DNA of 64,000 nt from a bacterium (GCA_020444265.1 JAHLLH010000003.1:248001-312000); one strand, 5' to 3'; positions 1 to 8,177 are shown, counted from the stretch's first letter. Program-made: numbers and translations. The notes: generated by a model not told the origin, from the sequence alone.

Positions 1-529
1 GATGCGCAATGCTTGCGATTCGTCCATCCATCTCCAAGTCAAAGCTGACTCTGTCACTCTGATAGATCTGGATCGGGTCCAACGGATCGGAGATATTCCA
101 TAAAATGAGTCCATCCATCCCTCTCAAGAGGAACAGGAGAGAATCGCACAGATAAAATCCCTCTTCAGCAGACACCGGGAACGATTCTATATACTGGAGA
201 TCTCTCGCGTCCACGCAGTCATACAATGCAACTGATTCAGTTTCCTGGACAAAGAGGTATCTCTGATAGTACGCCACTTCCCGTTCCGCGACGATGGGCA
301 TGGCAAGGTAGTCAAGCATGACTGGGTTCTCGGGGTCGGAGTAGTCACATGGATAGACTCCGGTGTAGTCGCAGAAATAGGCAGTATTGTTCAGGGTGTC
401 GAGTGCGAAATCCGTCCACGCATTCCATGGCGAGATGGATTTGATGAACTCGAAGGTGTATTCTGCATCGGCGGGTTGTATACACAACACCAACACAACC
501 AGCGTGAAGAGATGAACCCGGTTTCTCAT
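1..529 (-). CDS. Secreted LVIVD/beta-propeller-like protein (3' end outside window)
   Basis: This reading frame is open from an ATG at 529 to the window edge, giving 176 codons without a stop; it is absent from the ORF track because its end is cut off. An AGGAGG ribosome binding site lies just upstream. The N-terminus (MRNRVHLFTLVVLVLC...ADA) is a typical Sec signal peptide. Later residues such as LILWNISDPLDP resemble LVIVD repeats, which form beta-propellers in secreted or surface proteins. No catalytic motif is visible in the part present. It lies downstream of the subtilase gene on the same strand, separated by a GC-rich hairpin, so the two may be co-transcribed. The propeller assignment rests on one repeat and is tentative; the existence of the gene is well supported. 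Confidence 0.8.
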   Translation of the reverse strand, partial: MRNRVHLFTLVVLVLCIQPADAEYTFEFIKSISPWNAWTDFALDTLNNTAYFCDYTGVYPCDYSDPENPVMLDYLAMPIVAEREVAYYQRYLFVQETESVALYDCVDARDLQYIESFPVSAEEGFYLCDSLLFLLRGMDGLILWNISDPLDPIQIYQSDRVSFDLEMDGRIASIAH

Positions 530-547
530 GGTACCTCCTGAACAGCA

Positions 548-574
548 CCATCCCCGGGATTTCCCCGGGGATGG
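548..574 (-). terminator. GC-rich hairpin between subtilase and LVIVD-like gene
   Basis: CCATCCCCGGG and CCCGGGGATGG form a perfect 11-bp stem with a 5-nt loop. There is no T-tract after it on the minus strand and the next gene's ribosome binding site follows at once, so it may be a processing or attenuation hairpin and not a full terminator. Confidence 0.45.
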
Positions 575-587
575 CCATTCGAATCAC

Positions 588-2903
588 TCACTTCATCAGA
601 ACGATTTTACCGCTCAAATTGCTGCTGCTTCCTACTTCCGTTCCGGCTGTGATCCTGTAGAAGTAGACCCCGGATGCCAGAGGGTGGTCTTCTCCGGATC
701 GACCGTTCCAGACAATTTGATGCAGACCGGGGTGATTCACTCTGCTCGTCAGTGTAGTCACCATCCTTCCCTGGATATCAAACAGGTGGATTGTGACATC
801 TGATGCGATTGGCAGCTCCATCTCAAAAGTGGTGCTGGGATTCGCAGGGTTTGGATAGACACCCAACAGCCGGAATTCTTCGGGAGAGGAAACCGGTCTC
901 TTTGGCAGTTCGATGTAGCCGACCGTATCCACCTGGTTCGAATACGCTGAGAGGTTGTCGGAGAGATCACGCACCTTGAGTTTGTAACGGACCTCTGCCC
1001 CTCCCTGGTCATCCATGGCAAATGTCGTGTCCGTAAAACTGTTCTCCTCCACCGTTGCAATGTGATACCACGCTGGGTGACCAGTGAGAGGTTCCGGATC
1101 ACGATAACGGTAAACCAGGAACGAATCGACATCCACCTCGTGAACTCTCCATTCCAGCAGAGGATGCGAATCCTCACCATCAGAAAGTGTCAGGTTGTCA
1201 ATGGCAAAAGGCGTATTCTTTTCAGCCACTGTGATGGCATACCCTGGCCAGGGAGTTGTAAAAAATGCCGATCCGCCTTCGAAATAGTAGAAGAGGTGGA
1301 TCCGATAGGCTCTCACAATAACTACATTCTGGTTGACGAACGTGACTTCAGTGAATCCAGCCGCAAAGTTCGGATCTTCTCCGGACATTCCAGTGGATTC
1401 GCTGCCACGCCCCCAGACATATGGCGGTTCGGTGAAAGTGCGACTACACAGGCTTTGGAGGGTACGTTGCATGTAGACCGTATCGACTTCGGCCCACCGC
1501 GTGATAAATCCCTGATTGGTCATGAACTGCATGGCAATGCGTGCGCCGTCGTGTTCGTGAACCCAGCCCCCGTTCTGTGAATAGTCAAACGTAATGTCGT
1601 TGTTGAAGTAGGTTACGTCATCGAGGAATTCGAGGGCGCGATTACCATTCACACGGCCCGTGCCCCATTCCTCCCCTTCTCCCATCGGTACGGCCGAGAG
1701 CTTTATGATGTTCGCCACGTCATCATTCTTCAGGCTGGTGTCGTAGTTCCAGATCAGCGAGGCAATCCCGGATACATGGGCGGCAGCGAATGAAGTTCCT
1801 GTTACTTGCTCAAATCCTTCGTCGTCTTGAGTTGTCCAAACATCCACAGCGGGTGCCACAACATCGATGAAGCTGCTTTCACGGCCATAGTGGTCTCCGG
1901 TGCTGTCGTACCCGCCCACCGTCAATGAAAAAGAGAGCTTGCCCGGATAGGTTTGCGCACTTGGGGCGTTGCCAGCGGCACAGACGATCAATCTGTCTTC
2001 CATGTAAGCCCGTTTCAGGAGATCCGAGCTGAGCATGTCGATATAGTCATCATCGCTCCATTCCCAGCCGAGGTTCAGGATCTTTGTCTCCTCGCATTCA
2101 ACCATTAACTCGACATCATCCAGTCGGTTTATCTGGTTATGAAGGATGAATGGGCGGCTGGCGTACAATCCGTCGTAATCACATCCGGCGATCCCATAGT
2201 TATTGTTGGTCTCCGCTGCTGCAATCCCTGCAATCGCGAAGGCATGTGCGATGTTACTCCCGATTGGGTACCAGTCGCCGCTGTTTGGTGAGCTGACCCC
2301 GGGTGCGCCGAACCAATCACCATCAAGGTCACTATTCTCGCTCGGATCCATACCAAAATCGAGGATTCCGATTACAATATCGTCGTCACCCGTGGTGTAG
2401 TCCCAGGCAGATGACATATCGAGCGACACAAACCGATCTTCCAGGTTCCACTGGTCATCGAAGTAATCGTCGTCCGGATCGCTCAGAGGCTGAGGGTAGA
2501 TGTCGTACTGGACGAATGAGATGTCAGTGTCATCTTCGAGGTCGGCCATGAAGTTCTTCATGTCGTTCTCGTCCTCCAGAACGAAGGCGAAGATTTTGTA
2601 AAGGTTCAAACAGGGATAATCGACTTCACCGTTGTTTCTGAGGGTGTCTGCCTCATCGAAATCCGGAAAAGCTCCGATCACCGCTTCTACGTCGTAGGTC
2701 GTACAAAGTGTCTCAATGGAGCTTGACTTCACACTGGCAGTCCCGGGTGGGTAATCGTGGGTGACAGCGTCGTTCAGTACGAAGGCGTAAACAGTTCGGT
2801 CTCGTTCCGGTGCGGCGGCATACCCACTGCCGCTGAAGACTGAAAGACCGGTGAGTGTAATAACACTCATCAGCATACAGGTGAGACAGCGTAGCGACTT
2901 CAT
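588..2903 (-). CDS. S8 subtilisin-like serine protease with T9SS sorting domain
   Basis: Exported serine protease of about 771 residues. The start is placed at the ATG at 2903 (MKSLRCL...), preceded by an AAGGGGGG ribosome binding site and followed by a signal peptide; the ORF track's longer start adds 16 residues with no ribosome binding site. The catalytic Asp is in GILDFG (about residue 182), the His in AHAFAIAG (about 220), the oxyanion Asn in AAGN (about 312) and the Ser in GTSFAAAHVSG (about 371). The context of the His is unusual because the canonical HGTHVAG is altered. The last 80 residues (YPNPANPST...SGVYFYRI...KIVLMK) form a type A T9SS sorting domain, implying passage through the outer membrane and anchoring or release at the surface. 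Substrate is unknown. Confidence 0.93.
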   Translation of the reverse strand: MKSLRCLTCMLMSVITLTGLSVFSGSGYAAAPERDRTVYAFVLNDAVTHDYPPGTASVKSSSIETLCTTYDVEAVIGAFPDFDEADTLRNNGEVDYPCLNLYKIFAFVLEDENDMKNFMADLEDDTDISFVQYDIYPQPLSDPDDDYFDDQWNLEDRFVSLDMSSAWDYTTGDDDIVIGILDFGMDPSENSDLDGDWFGAPGVSSPNSGDWYPIGSNIAHAFAIAGIAAAETNNNYGIAGCDYDGLYASRPFILHNQINRLDDVELMVECEETKILNLGWEWSDDDYIDMLSSDLLKRAYMEDRLIVCAAGNAPSAQTYPGKLSFSLTVGGYDSTGDHYGRESSFIDVVAPAVDVWTTQDDEGFEQVTGTSFAAAHVSGIASLIWNYDTSLKNDDVANIIKLSAVPMGEGEEWGTGRVNGNRALEFLDDVTYFNNDITFDYSQNGGWVHEHDGARIAMQFMTNQGFITRWAEVDTVYMQRTLQSLCSRTFTEPPYVWGRGSESTGMSGEDPNFAAGFTEVTFVNQNVVIVRAYRIHLFYYFEGGSAFFTTPWPGYAITVAEKNTPFAIDNLTLSDGEDSHPLLEWRVHEVDVDSFLVYRYRDPEPLTGHPAWYHIATVEENSFTDTTFAMDDQGGAEVRYKLKVRDLSDNLSAYSNQVDTVGYIELPKRPVSSPEEFRLLGVYPNPANPSTTFEMELPIASDVTIHLFDIQGRMVTTLTSRVNHPGLHQIVWNGRSGEDHPLASGVYFYRITAGTEVGSSSNLSGKIVLMK

Positions 2904-3560
2904 ATTCCCCCCTTTCACGACATAAACTGCTTCAGTCCATTCTCCGATCAATGTCTGAACGTGGCAATTCCGCGTAGTTAGTCACTAGGCAGTGGATATC
3001 CTTTGCTTAGACCAGCGATTCTCGATTTCTTTGAATGGACTCAAGCCCCCAGAAATGAATCCGACAAAGAAAAAGTAGGCGGAAAAGCAGAGTATATCAA
3101 TGTGTTTGGGGCACCAAACTTAAAAGACCTTTAGAATTATTTGGGAGAGGAGAGGTATAATGCATAGAAATAGTGACTTAAATGGCTCAATTCTTTTGAG
3201 TATCGCTCAACAACATTTGAATCCACTCGAAAATGATCCAAACTGGTCAAGTAAAAACCGGACTTGTGTTCGACTCGCGAGGCGAGGTCCGAAGGTTCAG
3301 GAGTCGGAAATCCTTCTGAGATTTCAAACTAACACCCTGTATGTGAATAACTTGCCATCACTTGACTCGGTCCGGTAGGGGATTAGAGAAAACGGAGAAT
3401 ATGGGCCGAAAGGAGAAGGAAATCGTGGCAAGTGGGGTAGGAGGAAGCAGAAGGGAGAATAGAAGCCGGGCATTAGTCCTCACCTCGAGATCCCGCTATC
3501 CCCAGGCTAAAACTCCCATTCCACTAACACTTACGACCCCCATTTTGCAACCATACACCA
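2904..3560. other. Intergenic region, no supported gene
   Basis: About 650 bp between the subtilase start and the tmRNA. The part near 3000-3240 is AT-richer than the neighbours. The short plus-strand ORFs here have no ribosome binding sites, family resemblance or signal peptides. It probably contains the subtilase promoter, but I cannot point to clear -35/-10 boxes. Confidence 0.5.
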
Positions 3561-3597
3561 AACCGCCGATCTAGTGATTTCTACTGGACCGGCGGTT
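3561..3597 (-). terminator. Hairpin downstream of tmRNA
   Basis: AACCGCCG (3561-3568) pairs perfectly with CGGCGGTT (3590-3597), and the loop contains a further CTAGT/ACTGG pairing. It begins 14 nt past the tmRNA CCA end. The T-tract is weak, so termination is inferred from position. Confidence 0.5.
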
Positions 3598-3610
3598 CGG
3601 GTTTGTCACA

Positions 3611-3974
3611 TGGTGGAGACGCCGGGAGTCGAACCCGGGTCCGAGTACGGGAGCACGTTACCTTCTACGCGTGTAGCGGGCCTACTGGGTCTCGGTGACA
3701 GGGTGTGCCGGTCCGCAGGCGCCTGTCACCCAGTTCGGAAAAGCTTAGCGTTACACCCCCGAACGTGGTGCAACGTGCAGTCCATCCTGATCGTCGCTCC
3801 ACACTCTGGACGGACGGACGCCACCAGAGGGGAACGCGCTCATTTACTGGTTAAGCAGCAAGAGCGTAGCCGTAGTCATCGGCATTTGAAGTGTGTTCAC
3901 AAGGGTAAAGGGGTTGCGAACGACCCCTACGCGCGAGTAACGCCTGCCACGCCCCGTCGAAACCAATCGTCCCC
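3611..3974 (-). ncRNA. ssrA: tmRNA (transfer-messenger RNA)
   Basis: The minus strand starts GGGGACGATTGGTTTCGAC, the conserved tmRNA 5' end, and finishes with CGGGTTCGACTCCCGG then CGTCTCCACCA, a T-arm and acceptor strand with encoded CCA. The 5' GGGGACG pairs with CGUCUCC to close the tRNA-like acceptor stem. The length is 364 nt. The tag reading frame ends ...NADDYGYALAA and a TAA at 3851-3853; the ALAA end is the usual protease recognition tail. The resume codon is either the GCC giving ADDYGYALAA or a codon one to two positions earlier; I cannot decide from sequence alone. With SmpB it rescues stalled ribosomes and tags the nascent chain for degradation. ORFs drawn across this interval are shadows. 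Confidence 0.97.
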
Positions 3975-4031
3975 AAGGTGTTGCAGTGTCACTCGGAACG
4001 GGTGACGATCCCGTTCCATCTCTCAACAGGT

Positions 4032-4060
4032 ATACTACGCCACCCCGCAGGAAGTTGCAA
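4032..4060 (-). promoter_or_regulatory. Candidate sigma70-type promoter for tmRNA
   Basis: On the minus strand, TTGCAA (4055-4060) and TAGTAT (4032-4037) are separated by 17 bp. Transcription would start near 4025, leaving a leader of about 50 nt removed during tmRNA maturation. The boxes fit the consensus only moderately. Confidence 0.4.
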
Positions 4061-4129
4061 GGAAGTTTGAACACTCGTTCTCTAGATGATACCCGCGATG
4101 AGCAGATCATCTCCCCAGATGGATGGCTT

Positions 4130-4177
4130 ATTCGCTTCACCTCATGCAACCAATCAGTTGCATGAGGTGAAGCGAAT
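4130..4177. promoter_or_regulatory. Perfect 21-bp inverted repeat upstream of arsR-type gene
   Basis: ATTCGCTTCACCTCATGCAAC (4130-4150) is the exact reverse complement of 4157-4177, with a 6-nt spacer. It ends 15 bp before the regulator's ATG. A long perfect palindrome at this place is a good candidate for the autoregulatory operator of the ArsR-family protein. In RNA it would form a very stable hairpin burying the GAGGTG ribosome binding site of the small leader ORF. It has no following T-tract, so it is not a typical terminator. Confidence 0.6.
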
Positions 4178-4196
4178 GAATACCTTGCACCCATGA
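4176..4196 (+). CDS. Possible six-codon leader peptide (MNTLHP)
   Basis: An ATG at 4176 lies 6 nt after a GAGGTG ribosome binding site and encodes MNTLHP followed by TGA. The TGA overlaps the ATG of the regulator gene (ATGA). The regulator ATG itself has no recognisable ribosome binding site, and its frame has a stop a few codons upstream with no alternative start, so translational coupling to this mini-ORF would explain how it is translated. It is too short for statistical support; this is inference from the signal arrangement. Confidence 0.35.
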   Translation: MNTLHP

Positions 4197-4504
4197 CCGA
4201 TCAGGATGCAGTGTTCAAAGCGATCGCGGACCCGACACGCCGACTGTTGTTGCAAGAGCTTGCAGCTCGGGATCAGCAGTCCCTCTTTGAGCTGGTCGTT
4301 CGTCTGATCGATTTGCACGGTCTCTCTATCACGCGTCAGGGGATATCAAAACATCTATCGCTGCTTGAGAGTGCCGGGTTAATCGAGGCAGAATGGCAGG
4401 GGAAAACAAAGCTGCATCGGCTGAACCGAAAACCATTGGACGATGTCTGCCGACCTTGGCTGGACTCGATGATAAGGGATGGGGGCGAGGAGGTGGAACA
4501 ATGA
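4193..4504 (+). CDS. ArsR-family winged-helix transcriptional regulator
   Basis: A 103-residue protein with the ArsR/SmtB fold: VFKAIADPTRRLLLQEL at the N-terminus, recognition helix region ITRQGISKHLSLLESAGLI, then the wing EWQGKTKLHRLN. The HRLN...PL...WL tail is typical of the subgroup found beside VOC or SRPBCC genes; the cysteine metal-binding box of metal-sensing ArsR proteins is absent, so the signal is probably not a metal. It overlaps the next gene by ATGA and sits right after a perfect palindrome that may be its operator. Likely a local repressor of its own two-gene operon; the effector is unknown. Confidence 0.88.
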   Translation: MTDQDAVFKAIADPTRRLLLQELAARDQQSLFELVVRLIDLHGLSITRQGISKHLSLLESAGLIEAEWQGKTKLHRLNRKPLDDVCRPWLDSMIRDGGEEVEQ

Positions 4505-4887
4505 AAATTGTCTTTGCAAGTGTGTTTGTTGACGATCAGGAAAAAGCGCATCGGTTTTACACGGAATGCCTCGGGTTCGTCACGAAGCATAATATCCCGA
4601 TGGGACCCCATCGCTGGTTGACGGTTGTCAGTCCTGAGCAACCGGATGGTGTGGAGCTGGTGATCGAACCATCCGAGCATCCAGCCGTCGGGCCATTCAA
4701 GGAAAAACTCGTTGCAGATGGGATCCCGTTTAATTCGTTCGCAGTGGAAGATATTCAAGCGGAGTACGAGCGGTTGAAGGCACTTGGTGTGGAGTTCCTC
4801 CAGCCTCCACAGAAGATGGGGGATGTCAGCATGGCCGTTTTCGATGATACATGCGGCAACCTGTTGGCGATCATGCAAACGTCTTGA
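4501..4887 (+). CDS. VOC (glyoxalase/bleomycin resistance-like) family protein
   Basis: A 128-residue protein starting MKIVFASVFVDDQEKAHRFY, the first beta-alpha unit of a vicinal-oxygen-chelate domain, and ending MAVFDDTCGNLLAIMQ, the last strand of the fold with the family-typical DxxGN. One VOC module spans the whole protein; it would work as a dimer. The ORF track start at 4393 runs through the ArsR gene in another frame and is rejected, because the ATG at 4501 overlaps the ArsR stop and matches the fold's first strand. The context suggests an enzyme or binding protein induced by the substrate sensed by the ArsR protein; the substrate cannot be read from the sequence. Confidence 0.88.
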   Translation: MKIVFASVFVDDQEKAHRFYTECLGFVTKHNIPMGPHRWLTVVSPEQPDGVELVIEPSEHPAVGPFKEKLVADGIPFNSFAVEDIQAEYERLKALGVEFLQPPQKMGDVSMAVFDDTCGNLLAIMQTS

Positions 4888-4908
4888 GGGAGTCCAGGAC
4901 CAACAGAA

Positions 4909-4936
4909 AAACCCCGGATGAGATCATCCGGGGTTT
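4909..4936. terminator. Bidirectional intrinsic terminator
   Basis: AAACCCCGGATG and CATCCGGGGTTT form a perfect 12-bp stem with a 4-nt loop. It lies between the convergent VOC gene and M23 peptidase gene and has A/T runs built into both arms, so it can serve both strands. Confidence 0.85.
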
Positions 4937-4956
4937 CACATTCTAAGGAAACAATT

Positions 4957-5910
4957 CTACTTGCCCGCCCAGAGCTGGTAGCCCTCGTAGAAATAGTCGA
5001 GCGGATCGACAGGGCGGCCCTTGACCCGAACCTCATAATGGAGGTGGGGGGCGGTGGAACGGCCTGTGTTACCTACCATGCCGATCTGGTCGCCACGATG
5101 GATGGTCTGGCCACGGCGGACGTTGAACTCGTCCAAGTGGCCGTATGCCGTCGTGAAGCCATAGCCATGATCCACTTCGATCACGTTCCCGAAGCCCGGG
5201 ACACGTTGAGCCTTGACCACCTTGCCATCCGCTGCAGCAAAGACAGGGGTTCCACTCGGGGCGGAGAAGTCAGCGCCATAGTGGAAACGGATTTGGTGGG
5301 TGAAGGGGTCACGTCGATAGCCGAAGCTATCTGTCAAACGACCCTGGTTGATCGGGATGACCGAGGGGACATGCTTCAGACGTTCCTCATCGGTCAACAG
5401 TTTCTGACGAATCTCACGGTACGACTGCTTCTGAATCCCCAGTTCACGTTCCACCTGGTCGAGGGAACGCAACAGGTTTTCAATACGTTCGTCGCCAATC
5501 ATCTGCCCTTCGAGGGGCAGCAGGGTACCGGTACCAGCTTGACGGACTTCCTCGCCCAAGGGCGGAAGGTCGACTCGAACACGGATTGCCTCTTCCTCGT
5601 TCGCAAGTGAATCCACTTGCTGAACAACGCTGCTGAGGTGATCCTGAACCTGGGTCAACTGGTAGCCGAGGAGACGGTTTTCCGCGATCAACTTGCCGGT
5701 ACGCTGGCGTACACGATATTCACTGAGTCCAAGCACTCCCAGGACAATCAGGACTGCAATACTCAGCAATGAGAAAGCGACTACAAAGCGGAAGGTTCCG
5801 CCACCGATGACCACGCGTTCGAGAGAGGTGCTCCCGTCACGTTCAATCATCAGGTGAATGCGTTTTTTTGCCCGTCTGCTCAAAAGGCTCGGTGCCTCCG
5901 TGTGGCCCAA
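4957..5910 (-). CDS. M23-family murein endopeptidase, membrane-anchored
   Basis: The protein (up to 317 residues) has a short basic N-terminus, one membrane helix (about residues 41-63), a coiled-coil stretch (about 70-185) and a C-terminal LytM/M23 domain. Zinc ligands and motifs are visible: HYGADFSAPSGTPV, TAYGHL and HLHYEV. This arrangement fits a periplasmic peptidoglycan DD-endopeptidase or an EnvC/NlpD-like activator; since the catalytic residues are present it is probably active. The reported start is a TTG at 5910; a second TTG at 5883 after GGAGG and an ATG at 5850 are alternatives. The basic RRAKKRIHLMIE segment before that ATG is typical of the family, favouring one of the TTG starts. 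Confidence 0.9.
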   Translation of the reverse strand: MGHTEAPSLLSRRAKKRIHLMIERDGSTSLERVVIGGGTFRFVVAFSLLSIAVLIVLGVLGLSEYRVRQRTGKLIAENRLLGYQLTQVQDHLSSVVQQVDSLANEEEAIRVRVDLPPLGEEVRQAGTGTLLPLEGQMIGDERIENLLRSLDQVERELGIQKQSYREIRQKLLTDEERLKHVPSVIPINQGRLTDSFGYRRDPFTHQIRFHYGADFSAPSGTPVFAAADGKVVKAQRVPGFGNVIEVDHGYGFTTAYGHLDEFNVRRGQTIHRGDQIGMVGNTGRSTAPHLHYEVRVKGRPVDPLDYFYEGYQLWAGK

Positions 5911-5922
5911 CTCCTACAGTCG

Positions 5923-5944
5923 AAAAGCACCCACCATCGGGTGC
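5923..5944 (-). terminator. Intrinsic terminator
   Basis: GCACCC/GGGTGC (5927-5932 with 5939-5944) with a 6-nt loop is followed on the minus strand by TTTT. It lies 160 nt past the stop of the 6105-6989 gene and just before the M23 gene, so it probably ends the upstream transcript. Confidence 0.6.
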
Positions 5945-6104
5945 CTTCCTTCTGATGCTCGCGCAAAATAGCGAGATGGTGTCTGCCTGTCAATAGAATT
6001 TCGTGTTTTAGCAATCGATGAGAACCGTTATCGGACGGTTAGGCTCCGCTAAACGGCTTTCTAAATACTAAATCTGCCAATAGTTGCGAATCAGCCAAGT
6101 TCTT

Positions 6105-6989
6105 CTATTCGCTTTTTTGGTGTGGCAATTTCGCAAGCCGTGATTCCACCTCCACACGCATCGGTGGGTAGAGACGGGCCGCAGGGCTGGCGAGGAACCG
6201 CTCGTATGCTTCCACCGCTTCCTCGAGCTGGCCCAGAACCTCACGGTTGACACCGAGAAGGTAGGAGGCTGGGGTCTCTTCACGAATTTCCTTGTCTGCC
6301 ATCGAGAGCTGGAGATAAAAACGGCTCTCATTGGACAATCCCACCTGCCACCGTTCGCTGTCTTTCTCGTTCTCGAACGACAATCGATGAGCAAGATCGT
6401 GCAACAGCACTCCAATATCGTACAGCACACCCGGTGTCGTTGGGCTCAGCAGGTGCGCCCCCTGCAACAGGATACGCGCCAGCAGGAACTCGCCCAGAGA
6501 TTCTTCGCCCTTGTTGTGCTCGCTGTAATGGGTGCCCTCGTCGATCCGTCCCTTGGCTCGCCTCAGCAGCAGGTCAAACAAAGCAGCGCCATCTTCGATG
6601 TTGGAGAAGATCTGCTCGGCTTCCTCATGAAAGGGCTCTTCCTGGCCAAAGGAGGCGTGCAGCAACAGGCATCGGCCGATTTCATCGACAAGTTCGATCA
6701 CTTCACGAGTGTCCGCTGAAATGTGACCACCTGTAAGTGCGCGAAAGGCTTCTTGGCCGGAAAAGCCTTCATCGACCGGGTCGCCTTCGAGTCCGGCTGG
6801 GACTGGACCGCGTCCACGATAGGGAACGTGCAGCCATGGGGCCCGGGCGAGTGAGTTCCCCGGGTCTGCCACTGGAACGGGAACGTTTGCTGCGAACTGG
6901 AAGGGACCGATTGTTACCGGGCCATCGTGCTCCAGCCAAGTCAGCTTTTTCGAATCGGGATCGATCAGATCTTGCAAAACACTCGCCAT
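6105..6989 (-). CDS. Hypothetical cytoplasmic protein, TPR-like C-terminus
   Basis: A 294-residue protein that I do not recognise. The ATG at 6989 follows an AGGAG ribosome binding site at good spacing. There is no signal peptide or membrane helix. The middle is rich in charged helices, including a hydrophobic helical section with LLHDLAHRLS. The C-terminal 45 residues (YLLGVNREVLGQLEEAVEAY) resemble one tetratricopeptide unit, suggesting a protein-protein interaction role. A large uninterrupted frame with good initiation signals makes the gene itself credible; no function is proposed. Confidence 0.75.
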   Translation of the reverse strand: MASVLQDLIDPDSKKLTWLEHDGPVTIGPFQFAANVPVPVADPGNSLARAPWLHVPYRGRGPVPAGLEGDPVDEGFSGQEAFRALTGGHISADTREVIELVDEIGRCLLLHASFGQEEPFHEEAEQIFSNIEDGAALFDLLLRRAKGRIDEGTHYSEHNKGEESLGEFLLARILLQGAHLLSPTTPGVLYDIGVLLHDLAHRLSFENEKDSERWQVGLSNESRFYLQLSMADKEIREETPASYLLGVNREVLGQLEEAVEAYERFLASPAARLYPPMRVEVESRLAKLPHQKSE

Positions 6990-7098
6990 GACAGCTCCTG
7001 GTGGTCGTTCGAAACGTGCGGAAAGCTAGGAGGGTGTGGGGAAGCAGTGCAACGCGACCCACGCGCCTGAAGAGACGAGGAGAGGACAAAGTATCTGG

Positions 7099-7118
7099 CC
7101 CGACACTTTAGTGTCGGG
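7099..7118. repeat. Palindromic dispersed repeat, copy 1
   Basis: CCCGACACT-TT-AGTGTCGGG is a perfect palindrome with a 2-nt centre. A near-identical copy lies 45 bp away. It resembles short REP-type palindromes scattered between genes. Confidence 0.7.
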
Positions 7119-7163
7119 TCTCATCGGAGCTGGCATCTTATTTCTGAACCCCAACTGAAGAAA

Positions 7164-7183
7164 CCCGACACTGAAGTGCCGGG
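7164..7183. repeat. Palindromic dispersed repeat, copy 2
   Basis: CCCGACACT-GA-AGTGCCGGG is the second copy of the REP-like palindrome. Including flanks (GGCCCG...GTCGGGT) the two copies are in inverted orientation to each other. Confidence 0.7.
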
Positions 7184-7215
7184 CCAATAAGAATCAGAGG
7201 TGAGACCGGATTTGT

Positions 7216-8118
7216 CTAAATAAAAGTATACCCGAGGCCAAGTGCGAGAGCCTGCTTCAATCTGCCGCCTTTTGAAATCTGACGGTCATAGAGGAGGCGC
7301 AGGTCGAGGGAAACATTCAGATGCCCGGCAATCGCAGCGGTGAACGTGCTTTCAAATTCAACATCCAGCGCCTGCCAATCGGTCTCGCTCGGTGTGCCCT
7401 CAAGCTTGTCTGACTCGGAGTAGAAGAGCGCCTGGTAGAGGCTGAGACGGCCCGTGTAGGTCACCTGATCCTGTAGCAGTGGAGTCTTGAAGTCGGCCAC
7501 CAGCTCCAGGCCGCCATCATAAGTCCAGTCGCTGCCATACTCGTTCGTCGTCGCATCCAGCAATGCATTCCTGTCGAGGTTCTCGTGCAAGGCGAAACCG
7601 AGACGGGTCAGCAGCTCACGGTTTTCTGTTTTCAGCAACGGCTTCGAGATACCGATCGACTCGGTGAAACGCATCGGGTTGATGTAAAAATCTTCCGCTG
7701 GATCGCGAGAATCAAGGAATTGTGACTGGAATCTGCCTGCAACAAAGGGGTCGAGTGCGAGGCCATAATCGGCACGCAGGATCGATTCAAGGTCGATACG
7801 GTCTGCGGAAACCGTCGGTGCGAGGTAGTCCTTGGTTACCGGGTTCTGGGTGTGAGTCTGGCCGAATTCGAGTCGCAGCGTGGTGCGGCTGTTGTAGATC
7901 TCGTCCAATTGTTTCTGTGCACGTCCATTAACCAGTGAGGTCCACGTATAGGCGCCCTGTTCCGACCCATCCCAGTTGTCCGAATAGGTGGTCTGGTTGA
8001 CACTGAGGTTCGATTCCAGGCTCAGTTCCCAAGCGTTTGCAGAGGGTTCTTCCTGAGCGAGGACAGGCATGGCAACCAGCAGGCACAGCGCGGCAACGAG
8101 AAGATGGGAACGGCTCAT
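7216..8118 (-). CDS. DUF3078-type outer-membrane protein
   Basis: A 300-residue exported protein. A signal peptide (MSRSHLLVAALCLLVAMPVLAQ) is followed by NLSVNQTTYSDNWDGSEQGAYTWTS, the pattern seen at the N-terminus of DUF3078 proteins of FCB bacteria. The rest is rich in alternating beta-strands ending in an aromatic residue (LGLGYTFI), as expected for an outer-membrane beta-barrel. The ATG at 8118 has a GAGGAAG ribosome binding site. The function of this family is not established. It is transcribed alone between palindromic repeats and a terminator. Confidence 0.78.
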   Translation of the reverse strand: MSRSHLLVAALCLLVAMPVLAQEEPSANAWELSLESNLSVNQTTYSDNWDGSEQGAYTWTSLVNGRAQKQLDEIYNSRTTLRLEFGQTHTQNPVTKDYLAPTVSADRIDLESILRADYGLALDPFVAGRFQSQFLDSRDPAEDFYINPMRFTESIGISKPLLKTENRELLTRLGFALHENLDRNALLDATTNEYGSDWTYDGGLELVADFKTPLLQDQVTYTGRLSLYQALFYSESDKLEGTPSETDWQALDVEFESTFTAAIAGHLNVSLDLRLLYDRQISKGGRLKQALALGLGYTFI

Positions 8119-8177
8119 CGTTCTTCCTCGAGTTCAGTGGTTCCGATTGGACACATCATCTCGAAGGTAAAACGAGA

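Noticed and set aside
3160-3574. Short plus-strand ORFs 3160-3378 and 3362-3574
   Set aside because: No ribosome binding site, no family likeness and ordinary random length; region is treated as intergenic.
3574-4194. ORFs 3574-4005 (+) and 3844-4194 (-)
   Set aside because: They run across the tmRNA gene, whose 5' end, tag frame and CCA end are all recognisable.
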